Both the position numbers and the translations under genes were made by a program. The notes beneath the pieces were generated by a model. The model did not search any database and was not told the origin of the DNA. It worked only from the letters and a program-made list of their open reading frames with translations. From Phlyctochytrium arcticum (lineage: Eukaryota; Chytridiomycota; Chytridiomycetes; Chytridiales; Chytridiaceae), in assembly GCA_025602905.1 (NCBI GenBank), contig JAHLKI010000009.1, positions 248,001-312,000 of the forward strand: a stretch of DNA of 64,000 nucleotides, read 5' to 3'. Within the stretch, counting starts at the first letter, position 1; every line of letters begins with the position of its first letter. Positions 8,601-19,285 of this stretch are shown one piece after another.

Positions 8601-11195
8601 GTCTCATTGTGAAGTAATAGCTGATTCTCGTAACTTGAGAGCTCCGCCTATAAAACCTCACTGTTTGAGACAAGTTTATGAGAAAATGTCTGCAACATTT
8701 GTAATGTACCATGGTGTCCGACTTCAATCTCGTCTCCATCAACTCTAACCTCCCTGCGGTAATACCAGAATAGGATTTGATGTTTCTCAGTGTGACATAC
8801 TGGTCGCGTAACACGTAGGGCACTCCATTGATATAAATGAGAGGCTCTTCCCGTAAATTGATCCAAACAACTTTTGTTATGGAGGGTGAGTCGTCTTCGA
8901 GTACCGAAAGTACGTTTTTTACCCCTTGAATCGTGGGCTGGGCTACACTGTACACATTGAGACCCGGAACTTTCCTGCAAAAGCGTGTGGGTCACCCAAT
9001 CCTATAATCATTCATGCCGCCCAGAACAAGTGAGTACCTGAAGTTCGCGGCGCCCTCAATAGTGTCTTGCATCTCTTGTTGCCAATGATCCACTTTCAAG
9101 ATGGTATGAGGGCCCAAGACCGTTCCCCTGCGTGACTGAAACAAGTGTTACAATTTCGTCATCCAACAAAACTGACACTCCTAATGCACTTACGTTGACC
9201 ACCTGTCGCTCAAGTTCAAAAGCCGTGGGACGCGCATTATCTCTCATCATTGCTCCCCTCGAATCTGGACCTGTACTCAACAAAGAGAGATCCTCCACTG
9301 GCCTGAATAGATGTAACTGAGGTCCCGGATTCCGAAAATTCTCTAGCATCACAAGAATTTCTTGAGTAAAAACAATTGTCAGTCCGCATTAATTGGAATC
9401 ATTTACGCTTCAGAGCTACGCACCTGGACGTAACTTCAGCCACTCTGAAAACGAATGCTGATACCCCGTGGTGGAGTACTTATCAACGTAAGAGCAAAAC
9501 GCTAACAGGAAGAAATATCTTTCTAAACACCCTAAGGCTCGTCGAAGTGATACCGGATTGCCATCGAAGAAATAATCCACCCGATGAATAAGAGTCACTT
9601 CGCGAAGGTTGACCATCACATCGCCTATCATATATAATGAGCTACGAACCCAAATAAGCACCGCGAGACAACCGGATACTGACATCTATCAATGACCTCA
9701 TCCAGTACTTTCTTGTAGATCCCACCATTTGAAATGACACTCGCAAGCTGTGATATGCACTGATAATTTCCCAAGATTGCATTTTTCAGATCGGTTACTA
9801 AGGGTCCACGCGCAAGGACCCAATCTAAGGCAGAAAGTCCAGGTTGCTTTCCGGCTAGACCTTGATTTTTTATAGATGAGGTGTTCCAGTTGCAATCCAG
9901 ATGTCTTTAGCGAGAATACTTACCTTTCTCAAGAACGTACATAAGTCTTAACAACGCGCGACTTTGTGATTCCGCTTCCTCCAGATTGAGAAGATTATAC
10001 TGAGATCCCCCGAGAGAAGCGACTCGAATTGGATCCTCCTGACCTTTGCTGATAAGCTGTGCGCGACGAAGGAGTGTTGCCAAAATGGTGGCGAATGTAG
10101 CTATAGAGAAGTAAGTCTCCGGATGATTGTGCGTCATTCCACTTGCGTACTTCGCCCAACGCCCATGCCACAGTTGAATACGAGGGCATCATCATCCTGC
10201 GCTTGTTTGATAATTTCTACATACTCGTCCACGTAGCGATCCTCGGGGGTTTGCTCGGGACTCACTGGTATCCGAAAGTACTTGATACGGAACCCTTCAG
10301 ATATCAGTGACTCAAACACTTCGCGTGAGGTTTGAATATGGTCGATCGCCATCCATGTCGGTATAACCCGCCCATTCTCTTTGCTACTTTGTCAGAATGA
10401 TATGTTGAAAACACGGCATACGTGATGGATACCTAGTTCGTCATGGACAAGTAGCAATCCACCGAATTTGCCGGCTTCTCTCTGAATGTCCTCTTTCAAA
10501 CGCGTCTCCATATTCTCTAACCGCGAGGCACTGATTCCTTGAACAAATCGCACGTTGGTAAGGGGATGTTCGCTATCACGAATCACGAACGGCTTCCTGT
10601 TGAGGTAGATGATGGGCTCTTCCCGAGAGGAGAACCACAAGACCTCCTTTGTGCTCGCACTTGTGGGGGCGCATCCTAGCAAAGTTGCCACGGTCCGGAT
10701 CCTGATACAGGTGTACATGTCAGAATGCGCAATATCTCAGCCGAAACCACAAGACACTCACCCTGAAATGGTTGGCTGAGCAACACCAAAGATATTCAGT
10801 TCAACACATCGAAAGTTTGGTGCGCCTTGCAGATGAAAGTCTAATCGTGGATTGAAGCCTTTATATCGAGCACATTATGGTCAGTCTCTGGAGGAAAGTC
10901 TGACATACGCGTGCGAAATCACCGGTATCAAAATGATCACTTTTCAAGATAGTTTGCCGAGATAGGACAGATCCTGCATTCGAAATGAGACATACTCTAT
11001 AACATTGAAACAGCGGTCAATCCATAATCTACCACTTCTGTTTTTGACTACAGATACCACAGCTTGCAGTACATCAAGTGGTTCAGGTGCGGGGTTGCCT
11101 TGCGCAGGACTTTTCAACTCGCTTGGTGGTGGCCGCACCGAGTGTTTCCGCGGTGTTTTTGCCGTCAGTGCATGTGGGTGAACTGGGAGTGACAT
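5670..11195 (-). CDS. paladin-like protein with three tandem PTP-like (phytase-type) phosphatase modules
   Basis: Very intron-rich gene (about 20 introns of 46-65 nt), roughly 1,400 residues. First exons resolved: 11033-11195, 10923-10973, 10762-10858, 10433-10701, 10151-10378, 9924-10100, 9684-9860, 9424-9624, 9194-9360, 9039-9135. Three modules each begin with a VLxxxTILKxD/N-type motif (SVLSRQTILKSDHF, GTVLGPHTILKVDHW, GAVLGKNTILKVN). Each then has REEP(I/L/V)xYxN (SREEPIIYLN, LREEPLIYIN, LREEPVLYIN) and a CX5R P-loop: CGMGVGRTT near 10.15 kb, CQIGMGRSTTG in exon 8188-8228, and CQMGRGRTTTG across the intron 6466-6524. All three loops keep Cys and Arg, so all could be active. Animal paladin belongs to the inositol-polyphosphate/phosphoinositide phosphatase group; the substrate here is unknown. 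The start at 11195 (MSLPVHPHAL) is the first ATG in frame; stop 5670-5672. Confidence 0.85.
8188..8228 (-). other. 41-nt micro-exon carrying the module-2 catalytic P-loop
   Basis: Flanked by introns 8229-8279 (donor GTACGT, acceptor TGAAG) and 8131-8187. It reads NCQIGMGRSTTGT when joined to AT from the upstream exon and TGGTTACTTGCC from the downstream one (TVVTCLVLHWLR). The frame is continuous only with this exon, so the catalytic loop depends on correct inclusion of a very small exon. Confidence 0.8.
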
Positions 11196-11576
11196 CAAGT
11201 ATCTGCAGCTTTCGCTTCCCTGGACCACCAGACGCTGCTTTCACAGTCTCGGACAGATCGGACTTGCTACCGTGAATAAACAATGAATACAATGGTTCTA
11301 GATCTAAAAACTGTATCGCCTTTGGGAGAGGATTCCCGTAATTGATTTTAGATCTGTAGGGTATGAAGGATTGTCCGGAGGATCTTGAACGTCGAATCAA
11401 TTGAGCTGACGTCAAATTCGAATCGTGGCTGGCTCTGGCTGGCTCTCGAGTCTCGACGGGAGCGGGGAAGCAAACAGGCAAAAGACACACACCTTCCCCG
11501 GCATTTTGCTACACCACAAGAACCTTTCCGGCCAATGGACATAACACAAACCTATAGACAACTTTGTTGAACAGCA
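11196..11576. promoter_or_regulatory. bidirectional promoter, paladin / SLC30A9-like
   Basis: 381 bases between the two divergent start codons. It contains a perfect TGACGTCA palindrome at 11407-11414, the classical ATF/CREB bZIP site, placed to serve either gene. No TATA box is obvious. Confidence 0.5.
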
Positions 11577-13669
11577 ATGCAGTGTTTGCGATCTGTCAGA
11601 TCGCTGCGATCTACGCTTCCCCACTTGCGGGTGCGCACTAACCCCAATGCCAATGAGCACTGGCTATCAAGGCCAACATTCGACAACCTGGTCTCGTCAA
11701 GATCAAGTAAATGGGGTGTCCGGTTCACAGCGACCCAGACCGAAATCACAAAGGTTGATGGTCAACTCGACAATGCTCCCTGCAAGAAATCAGGTCATGA
11801 TGACAGTCTCTTTACTATCATCCGTCACTGATGTCTCTGTCATTTGACAATCAAAACAGATCTCGGACAGTACAAAAGTCAAGTTCGCCACTTGAAGCGG
11901 GAAGTGACAGAAGGTATGAGTCTATGGAGCAAGGAATCTATACGACTTTTACTTATGGACAATGGATCAACAGTAAAATCAAAAGTATCCCGAAAAAAGA
12001 TGCTACAGGGATCGCAAAAGGTGGTTGCGGTAGCCATGGTTAGGTTAGTTTTCTCATTTTCTTCTCGTTGGCTTGCTACCGGCTCATGATTAATCCCTTG
12101 ATAGTAACATGGCACTATTTTCGGGCAAATTCTACGCAGCCATACAATCAGGATCAGCATCCATGTTTTCAGAGTAAGCTCGTACAAGTCTGCACAAGAT
12201 ATGTTGTTTTCTAACGAACCTGTCCATAGAGCACTACATTCAGCAGCAGATGGTTAGTGCACATACAAATATGGTACCAGCTTACTTACATCCTGTTGAA
12301 TGTCTTCTTCTAATAGTCTTAAATGAGAGGTAAGCGTTGCTCTGTTCTGCGCTCCTTTGCGGTAATTGAAGATTCGGCCTCTCTTTTGCAGCTTGTTGAT
12401 GTGGGGTATGTTCATGCCCGTCGACTTGTCAAGCAGAGATGAAATGACCAATCGCAAATCTAGGAGTTTGGCGTTCCTTGAAAGCACCCGGTACGTTCGT
12501 GTAGCTTCGGGCGCCATATACTTGGCTAAGATATTCTGCAATAGATTCTACTCACCCGTACGGCTATACCCCCGAGCGCTATGCCTGGGCGCTGGTCAGT
12601 GGCGTTGGTAAGCAATGCCTTTTCAAATGAAACCGCGATTGGTGTGTTAAAAAGACCTAGGAATTTTCTTCTTGGGTGGCGGTGTGTCAATATACCACGG
12701 AATCAGCGGTCTTATAGCGGCCAACCACGTTTTGGGTGATATGACTTCAAGTTGGGTGGTTTTAGGCGCTTCATTGGTCTTTGAAGGAGGTAATTTCGGC
12801 GTAGAGATTCCTTTATGTTCTTGACTCACGCATTTTCCGCAACTTTGACAGCAACTATGACCTATGCATGGCGGCATTTATCGAAAAGTGCCGAAGAAGC
12901 TGGCGTAAGTGTATGGGATTTCTTGAGGCGTGGCGCAGATCCCACAACCGTACAAGTATTTATGGAGGTAAGGTGTCAGCGCGTAAGTATGGAAATTCAC
13001 CCACGATTTGACTTGACATACTTTGTATCAGGACTGCGCAGCTGTTGCGGGTGTTGCAATTGCTGGCACTTGCCTTACCCTATCAAGAGTTTTGTCGCTT
13101 CCCGTCCTTGACTCTGTCGGCTCCATCAGTATCGGTCTCCTCTTATCCTGTGTCGCAGTATTCCTTATTCGCCGCAACATTGCCGGTCTGGTGGAGACGA
13201 GTATGCCGCTGCATCGCCAATCGGAAATCGTCTCCATCTTGCAACGAGATCCGGTCGTCAGTTCGGTGCAAGATGTCAAGTCTACAACGCTAGGACCGGA
13301 TCTTGTTCGGTTTAAAGGTGTGTACATGATGCGAGACTCTCGAGCAGCCTGGATCTAATATGAGATGAAAGCGGAAATTTTGTTTAACGGCGAGGAAGTC
13401 ACGCGTCGCTTCATTAATCGAAACGAAGCGCTATACTCGGCTGAAGTCGCTGAACTAATGAAACTAAAGACTCGAGCAGAGATTGACGCTTGGGTAGAGC
13501 GACAAGGTGGACGAATCGTAGCAACATTAGGAACTGAGGTTGATCGTTTGGAGACCGCTATCATGGTAAGCATTCTTTGTTGCATATGATAACCGTCCAA
13601 TTCTTACTCTGAGTCCCGGGTAAATAGTCAAAACGTCCCGATGTGAAGCATATCGATCTGGAAATGTAA
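11577..13669 (+). CDS. mitochondrial zinc transporter 9-like (SLC30A9/ZnT9) cation-diffusion-facilitator protein
   Basis: CDS join(11577..11760,11860..11913,11974..12043,12105..12173,12230..12252,12317..12329,12392..12405,12464..12490,12545..12607,12661..12789,12852..12967,13032..13317,13372..13565,13628..13669), 1284 nt, 427 residues. The N-terminus (MQCLRSVRSLRSTLPHLRVR) is rich in Arg and lacks acids, a typical mitochondrial presequence, fitting the mitochondrial role of SLC30A9. Family landmarks in order: QSGSASMFSEALHSAADVLN, LLMWGG...APDSTHPYGY, WALVSGVGIFFLGGGVS, VFEGAT, DPTTVQVFMEDCAAVAGV, DSVGSISIGLLL, VRFKAEILFNG, LGTEVDRLE and the C-terminal RPDVKHIDLEM. The His and Asp residues usual for metal binding in helices 2 and 5 (HSAAD, MEDCAAVAG) are present in the ZnT9 form. 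Four exons are only 13, 14, 23 and 27 nt. Predicted to move zinc or another divalent metal across the inner membrane. Confidence 0.9.
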
Positions 13670-13950
13670 GCTACTGCTGAATTTTTAGATTTTGACCTCC
13701 ACTCACTTCCTTTCCAGTCTGTGAAGAATTCCTGTCCCTACGTTCACGTTCACACCTGCCAACCATCTGTACATTCCCCTTTATTTAATTTATTGGTTGT
13801 GTTCAATTGATCCAAGATCCGTACAATCTATTCTTCAGGTAACTCCAATTCTCCTTTCCGGAGATTGTTTACAACCATCAAGGATGGGTGAGAATTGAGC
13901 GCACTGGGGCAGAAATGGTGCACGTTATAGGGTAGTCAATGGGATGTTCT

Positions 13951-15571
13951 TTATACATTTAGATACATATCAAGCAAACCGGCAAGCTGATAGGCGTACC
14001 ATGCTGCCAGCAATCCTGTCGCAGCCAAAGCACCAATCATGGCTGCTTGCTGGACTTGCGGCGATGGCCTGTGGCTATATAGCAGAGCAGCTAGACGCGG
14101 AGGAGTTACAAGTTTAAGTCTTGGGGGTCCTGACGTTGGACGAGACGGTGTCGCAAAGTGTGGGTTCGAGGATGCTTGGTCAGATACAAGACGCGCCTCG
14201 TCCGCAATGTGCTCAATCATGAGCCGCTCCGCGAGGCCCATTTGGGATGCTGCTGTTATGTCGTCGAGAACAATACTATCGCTTTGTGAGGCGGCCTCAT
14301 CTGTACTGTTTGACTGCTCAAACAAAGGTATGGTTTGAAGCAAAGGTATATCTGCTGGAATATCCTGAACATCTTCCTCAAACCGGTTGACGACAGACGC
14401 CAGACCCAAGTCAAGATGCGCTCGTTCCTGCAAGACCTCGGGGGGATACGAAGCGTACAATTGATGGGCATGCCCAATCAGAGATTCCAAATTAGCATGA
14501 GGCGGAAAGCGAGCGAGGAAATGGTGGACCATGGCAGGGTCGGGATCCGAAGATACCAACTCTTCCCGCTGGGATAAAACCACAGCGGCAGTGAGATAGA
14601 CTGGCATGAGCGGGCCTGATGCCAACAAGAAGTCCATGAGCCGGGCGGCCCGAGATAAATCATCGATATCGTGCGTAAACCAAGTAATGACCCATGATAA
14701 GCAGAAGTAGGGCAGGAAAGAGTCCATGGTGCCAAGGAACTCTGAAATTGATGGTGATACCAGGTGGAGGAGGGGGGCCAAGAGATGGATATGTGCCATC
14801 GCGGAGGTCAGGGTGGGTGTCATGAAATCCCGCAGAAAGAACAACGCCAGGGATTCCAGGCATGGCGCTGCACGGGAGGGCTTTAAAACCAGATACAGTA
14901 CAGCCGCAACATCATGAAATCCTGAAAGTCCAACATTAGGAACAATCCACTGATTTCCTTAATGATTTCCATGGCTCACCCTGGTAGTAATGAAGATACG
15001 GATGATTTGAAAGAACCTTGAGGATGACGCCCGACAATTCTGTTCGCATCTCTACAAGACGGTCATCGTCGAGAACCGCTGCCTTGGGTAGCAGGTGCGC
15101 CAACGACCTATTCACATCTAGCGCAACTTGACTCGCGTCGCGCGGCGTTGATTTTATGGGAGATGATGGGGGAGTTGGCAACTCTGTAGAGTCGGGTGAT
15201 GATGGTTCAGGAGGTCCTGGAGACTAAGAACTTTAAATCTTTGCGCCAGCTCCTGCTCTTCGGAAATCTCACACACCTATTTTGTGATCTTGCTTGTCAG
15301 ATTCAGGATCTATGCCTGGCTCCCTCCTCCGACAGTGCAGTAAAGTAGGCCACACTCGCTTCCGCAGACCATTGTTCAAGAAGCCGCCTCGGGACACTGC
15401 CAACCGTCGGAGGGTATCAAGATCTGTGTTGGCAAGGGCCTCATTGATCAGTTTGGACTTTGAGATTGTGCCCGTATGTTTTCCCGGTTCGGAACTCTTT
15501 GAGGCCCGGCGTCGTGGACGATCTGTAGTTTGTCGCTGTCGCAAGCCTAGCGAAACCACCTCCGAGACCAT
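13951..15571 (-). CDS. TBC1D20/Gyp8-like Rab GTPase-activating protein
   Basis: CDS complement(join(13951..14921,14980..15223,15275..15571)), 1512 nt, 503 residues. TBC1D20 and yeast Gyp8 stimulate GTP hydrolysis by Rab1/Ypt1-type GTPases at the ER. Seen: LINEALANTDLDTLRRLAVSRGGFL before RKRVWPTLL; arginine finger in VALDVNRSL (IxxDxxR-type); glutamine finger in LHYYQG at the second intron; then FHDVAAVLYLVL and the TBC1D20-type block LSWVITWFTHDIDDLSRAARLMDFLLAS. After a disordered acidic linker the protein ends with a single membrane segment (about AAMIGALAATGLLAAWYAYQL), the C-terminal anchor expected of this family. Start at 15571; divergent from the cystathionine beta-lyase gene. Confidence 0.88.
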
Positions 15572-15691
15572 TTTGGCAATCTTCTCGTCTTCGCAAGATC
15601 TATTACATTTACAACAATTTCGATGATTCCACAGGTTCAGTTTACACGGTTTCGGGAAGATGTGGCGGCGGCGCCGCTCGGGGAATGTGTG

Positions 15692-15699
15692 TCACGTGA
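15692..15699. promoter_or_regulatory. TCACGTGA palindrome, Cbf1/bHLH-type site
   Basis: Perfect 8-bp palindrome 148 bases before the cystathionine beta-lyase-like ATG (15847) and 121 bases before the divergent RabGAP ATG (15571). TCACGTG is the core bound by Cbf1-type bHLH proteins at sulfur amino-acid genes in ascomycete yeasts, so its place in front of a methionine-pathway enzyme is suggestive. Function here is inferred. Confidence 0.55.
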
Positions 15700-15846
15700 C
15701 TATAGATTAGATTTTGCGCGATCTCAAGTGTGACGTCTGATGGCTGTGCCGCCGAGCCCAGCAAGTGGGGTTTCGAAAGCCTGTGTCCTTTGGCTCGGGC
15801 AGCAGCAGCAGCTTTCAAAAGGCAACGTTTCCCATTCCCCGACACA

Positions 15847-17424
15847 ATGACCAGAGACCAACCTTCCTCCATTTCCACCACCAACGCTCCTGCCACTACC
15901 ATGGGCTTCCACCACACCACGGACGATGCCGGCGTCTACCACCACCTCCCAGATCCCACCGAAGACATTCCCGACTTGGCCAACGGGGTGACCAAGGAAC
16001 CCTTCTTTGAGGGCGAATACCCCCCCGTCGACGACATTGTCAGCAGTGTCTGCAAGCTCAAACTGTCGTCGGCTACCGCCGCGGCAGCAGCTGCCGAAAC
16101 ATGTCCTGAGAATGCTGGCCTGCGCTCTACAATAACCGGCGCCGACTGTACCGCCAAAGTTAAAGACGACGACCAAAATAAGAGAAAGTCGTATCGCCCC
16201 GGAACCGAATGCGTCTATGTCGAACCCACCTCGGGCATGCGTGATCCGTACAACTCTAGCTCCGTGCCCATTTACCAGACTGCTACGTTCAAGCAAACCA
16301 GTGCAAACGAAATGGGTGAATACGACTACTCGCGTAGCGGAAATCCTACTCGTACTCACTTGGGTAAGTCTATGGTACTCCATTAGTCGATTGCGGCAGT
16401 GTTCTAATTTTGACTCTTGTCCCCAGAATCCCACCTGGCCAAACTCATGGGCGCTACCAGGGCATTTGCTGTCACTAGTGGTATGGGCGCATTGGATACT
16501 ATTTGCCGCCTGGTCAATTCCGGCGAAGAGGTAGTCACGGGCGACGACTTGTACGGCGGAACCAACCGTCTGCTCAACTTTATGCGCACGCACAACAATG
16601 TCACTGTCCACCATGTCGACACCACCTCCCTCGAGGCCATCAAACCCGTACTCACCCATAAAACCCGTCTGGTCCTCCTCGAAACTCCCACCAACCCTCT
16701 CATCAAAATTGCTGACGTACAGGCCATTTCCGACCTGGTGCACCAGATGTGCCCGGACGCCCTTGTCGTCGTTGATAATACCATGATGAGCCCGTATCTG
16801 CAGAAACCCCTGACCCAGGGCGCCGATATTGTATACCACTCGGGCACAAAGTACCTGTCTGGGCATCACGATTTGATGGCGGGCGTGATTGGCGTCCGCG
16901 AGGAAGCTCTTGCGGCCAAGGTTTACTTTACCATAAATGCGACCGGTAGTGGACTTGCCCCATTTGACTGTTTCCTGCTTATGCGGGGAGTCAAAACCCT
17001 CGGTTTGCGCATGGACCGGCAACAAAGCAACGCTATCCGGATCGCCGAGTTTCTCGAATCCCGCTGCGGTCTTAAAGTCCGCTACCCGGGCCTTACATCT
17101 CACCCACAACACGACATTCATACCCGCCTGGCCCGCGGCCCTGGCGCCGTGCTAAGTTTTGAGACTGGCAGTGTCGAAACCAGTCGCAAAATTGTCGAAG
17201 CCGTCACCATTTGGACCATTAGTGTCAGCTTTGGGTGCATCAACTCGTTGATTAGCATGCCCTGCAGCATGTCGCATGCCTCGATTCCTGCTCACATTCG
17301 GAAAGAGCGCGCATTGCCGGAAGACTTGATTCGGCTTTGTGTTGGCATTGAGGATGCTGATGATTTGATTGAAGACCTTGAAGCTGCTTTGATTGCCGCT
17401 GGAGTCGTCAAAAGCTTAAATTAA
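15847..17424 (+). CDS. cystathionine beta-lyase-like PLP enzyme (Cys/Met metabolism family)
   Basis: CDS join(15847..16363,16427..17424), 504 residues. Fold-type I PLP enzyme predicted to cleave cystathionine to homocysteine, pyruvate and ammonia in methionine synthesis. Seen: SVPIYQTATFKQTSANEMGE and YDYSRSGNPTRTHLE near the active-site entrance; VTSGMGALDTI; VDNTMMSPYLQKPL with the PLP-pyridine Asp; and YHSGTKYLSGHHDLMAGV with the Schiff-base Lys. The tail RLCVGIEDADDLIEDLEAAL is family-typical. The N-terminal 110 or so residues are an extra, partly Ala-rich extension without a clear targeting signal. ATG 15847 is the first in frame; a second Met lies at 15901. Cystathionine gamma-lyase and gamma-synthase are close relatives; the beta-lyase (Str3/MetC) call rests on overall resemblance and is less certain than the family. 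Confidence 0.85.
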
Positions 17425-18566
17425 TTCTGTTTCCTTGTACATGTCTTTTGGATCTTGTTTTCTTTATCATTCCTTTGGATTTTTCCACCTTAAAAATAAT
17501 TTCATGCTCTCTCTCCTACCATTGTCGCCTTTGTCGCAAGCTCCACCATTAGATGGGACAGATTTGCACATCGCTTGAGGCATGCAACTTGGTGCGCACA
17601 AATTGAACGCAGAACGAACGCTCACAGGCTTCACAGCCTACAGACTTGCTGAAAGCCAGTCAAGTCTGCCATGCCTGGGCAGTTGGCAGCAAACGAGCAA
17701 AGAGGATAAAAACAGCATGGGTAGAAATGTGAGACATTATTCAATTGCCAAACGGGATTTTCGCACCAAAGACCAAAAACTCCCAAGCAAAAGATGTACG
17801 TCTCAAAAATAATAATAAATTCGTTTGTGTTGGCTGCATTTTGACTCGGTATGAATATGCATCAAATGTGATTCATTCGAGCTTCGATAGAGCCGTAAAA
17901 AAAACAGAAGAATACCGTCAACGCCATACATGTCATTCAATGGATTGCACAGAGTCGCCTTTGGACATAATAGGATCATCAACCATGTCTTTACGGCTCC
18001 GCTCCATTCAATCACCCACAAGATCCCAAAAGATTCCGGGGGTATAGAGACGAAGCGGCGAGAGTAAAAGAATGGTTGTATGTGAACCTATTAGGCGCAA
18101 GGGCAGGCGGCAACCTTGAAAAGGTGGAATGCGTGTATGGCGTTTGGGGTCGTCGGAGGAATGCTTGGTAGGTTTTGAGATGGAGAAACAAGCTCTGGGT
18201 CCGCTTTTTATACCCTCGGGTGTGTGTGACGAAAAGGAGAAAGATGGCGCAGCCCGTCACGTTTTTATCCTGGATTTGGGTTTATCAACCTGCTTACGTC
18301 ATTTCAATCTTGAGGCTCCGCTTTGACGGCCCAACGCGTTTTTGCAAGGCTTTGGGACCCACTGGAATTGTTTGCCCCGGATATCAAGGTCGTTTACCAT
18401 TCGACAACGGCTCGCCCCGTAGCAGGCTTATACTTCGGATTATTTTCTGTGGGTGATAGGTGCCTATCCATACTCGAGTATATACGTACGGATGAAGTGT
18501 TGAGCCCGTGCGTGGGAGAAAAGAACATTGAAGTTTTCTAAACATTCTAAAAATCGAAACAAGAAT
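17425..18566. other. intergenic spacer
   Basis: About 1.1 kb without a supportable gene. It contains a TTACGTCA (ATF/CREB-like) near 18293 upstream of the tau-like gene. Only short shadow frames are present. Confidence 0.5.
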
Positions 18567-19171
18567 ATGCCCACATCATCTACCGCGCCAAAGAAGACTC
18601 TGGACAAGACGGGATCCAGTTCGTCCTTGACTGCCGCTCGGGCTTCCGTCACTGGCAGCGATCACAACCTGGCTGCTGCATCACCTGCTCGTGGGTCGGT
18701 CAAAAACCTCAAGAATGTGTCTTCTAAAATAGGAAGTCTGGACAATATTGCTCATACCCCTAAAACGACGGACAAAAAGATCTTTTCCGAGACGAAACGG
18801 TATGATGCTGTCGGCAGCAAGATTGGGTCTTTGGATGTACGTTGTCACTGTAGAGTCGTGGAACCCAATAGAGATTAACGTTACTTTTTGAACAGAACCT
18901 GAATCACGTCCCCGCTGGGGGCAACGTCAAGATCCACACGGCCAAGCTGGAATTCGACCGGGTCCAATCCAAAGTTGGATCTCTGGACAACATCCATCAC
19001 TCACCGCAAGGAGGCAACAAAAAGATTCATAGCGAGAAACTGGATTTCAAGGAGCGGGCGGCACCCAAGATTGATGCCAAGCACGATATGGGAGGGGTAG
19101 CACGCAAGAGTGGGAGTTTGGAGGACTTGGCTGTCAAACACGGCGGCGGCGGCAGGGGTGTTGCTCGGGCA
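18567..19171 (+). CDS. tau/MAP2/MAP4-type microtubule-binding repeat protein
   Basis: CDS join(18567..18836,18896..19171), 181 residues, pI clearly basic. The N-terminal 50 residues are Ser/Ala/Lys-rich and disordered. Three consecutive units of about 31 residues follow: [20 protein letters not shown] (51-81), [20 protein letters not shown] (82-112) and [20 protein letters not shown] (113-143), each followed by a K-[IL]-x-S/T-E/A-K-L-x-F-type tail. A degenerate fourth (RKSGSLEDL, 160-168) ends the chain. This is the tau/MAP2/MAP4 repeat (V-x-S-K-x-G-S-L-x-N-x-x-H-x-P-G-G-G); the post-repeat [16 protein letters not shown] also matches the animal proteins. The intron (59 nt) falls inside repeat 2 after SLD. 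The PGGG motif is altered to PKTT, PAGG and PQGG. Predicted to bind along microtubules; the localisation is unknown. Such proteins are known mainly from animals. Confidence 0.9.
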
Positions 19172-19285
19172 TAACAATTTTTGTTTATAAAAGATCAAGA
19201 TTGATTTGTATTGAAGCGATGGTTGTATTATGTACATTGGTGTGTAAAGAAGAGGATATAGGGGGGTGGGAATTGCCAAAACTTT

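Noticed and set aside
11083..11490. Possible upstream exon of paladin (frame with SKINYGNPLPKAIQFLDLEP)
   Set aside because: It has no ATG, and I found no convincing intron joining it to the exon that begins at 11195, which itself has an in-frame ATG.
12254..12541. 95-residue frame on the minus strand opposite the SLC30A9-like gene
   Set aside because: It lies across introns and micro-exons of the plus-strand gene, whose family match and frame are strong.
15724..17121. 465-residue frame antisense to the cystathionine beta-lyase-like gene
   Set aside because: GC-biased third positions of the true gene keep the opposite strand open; no family features.
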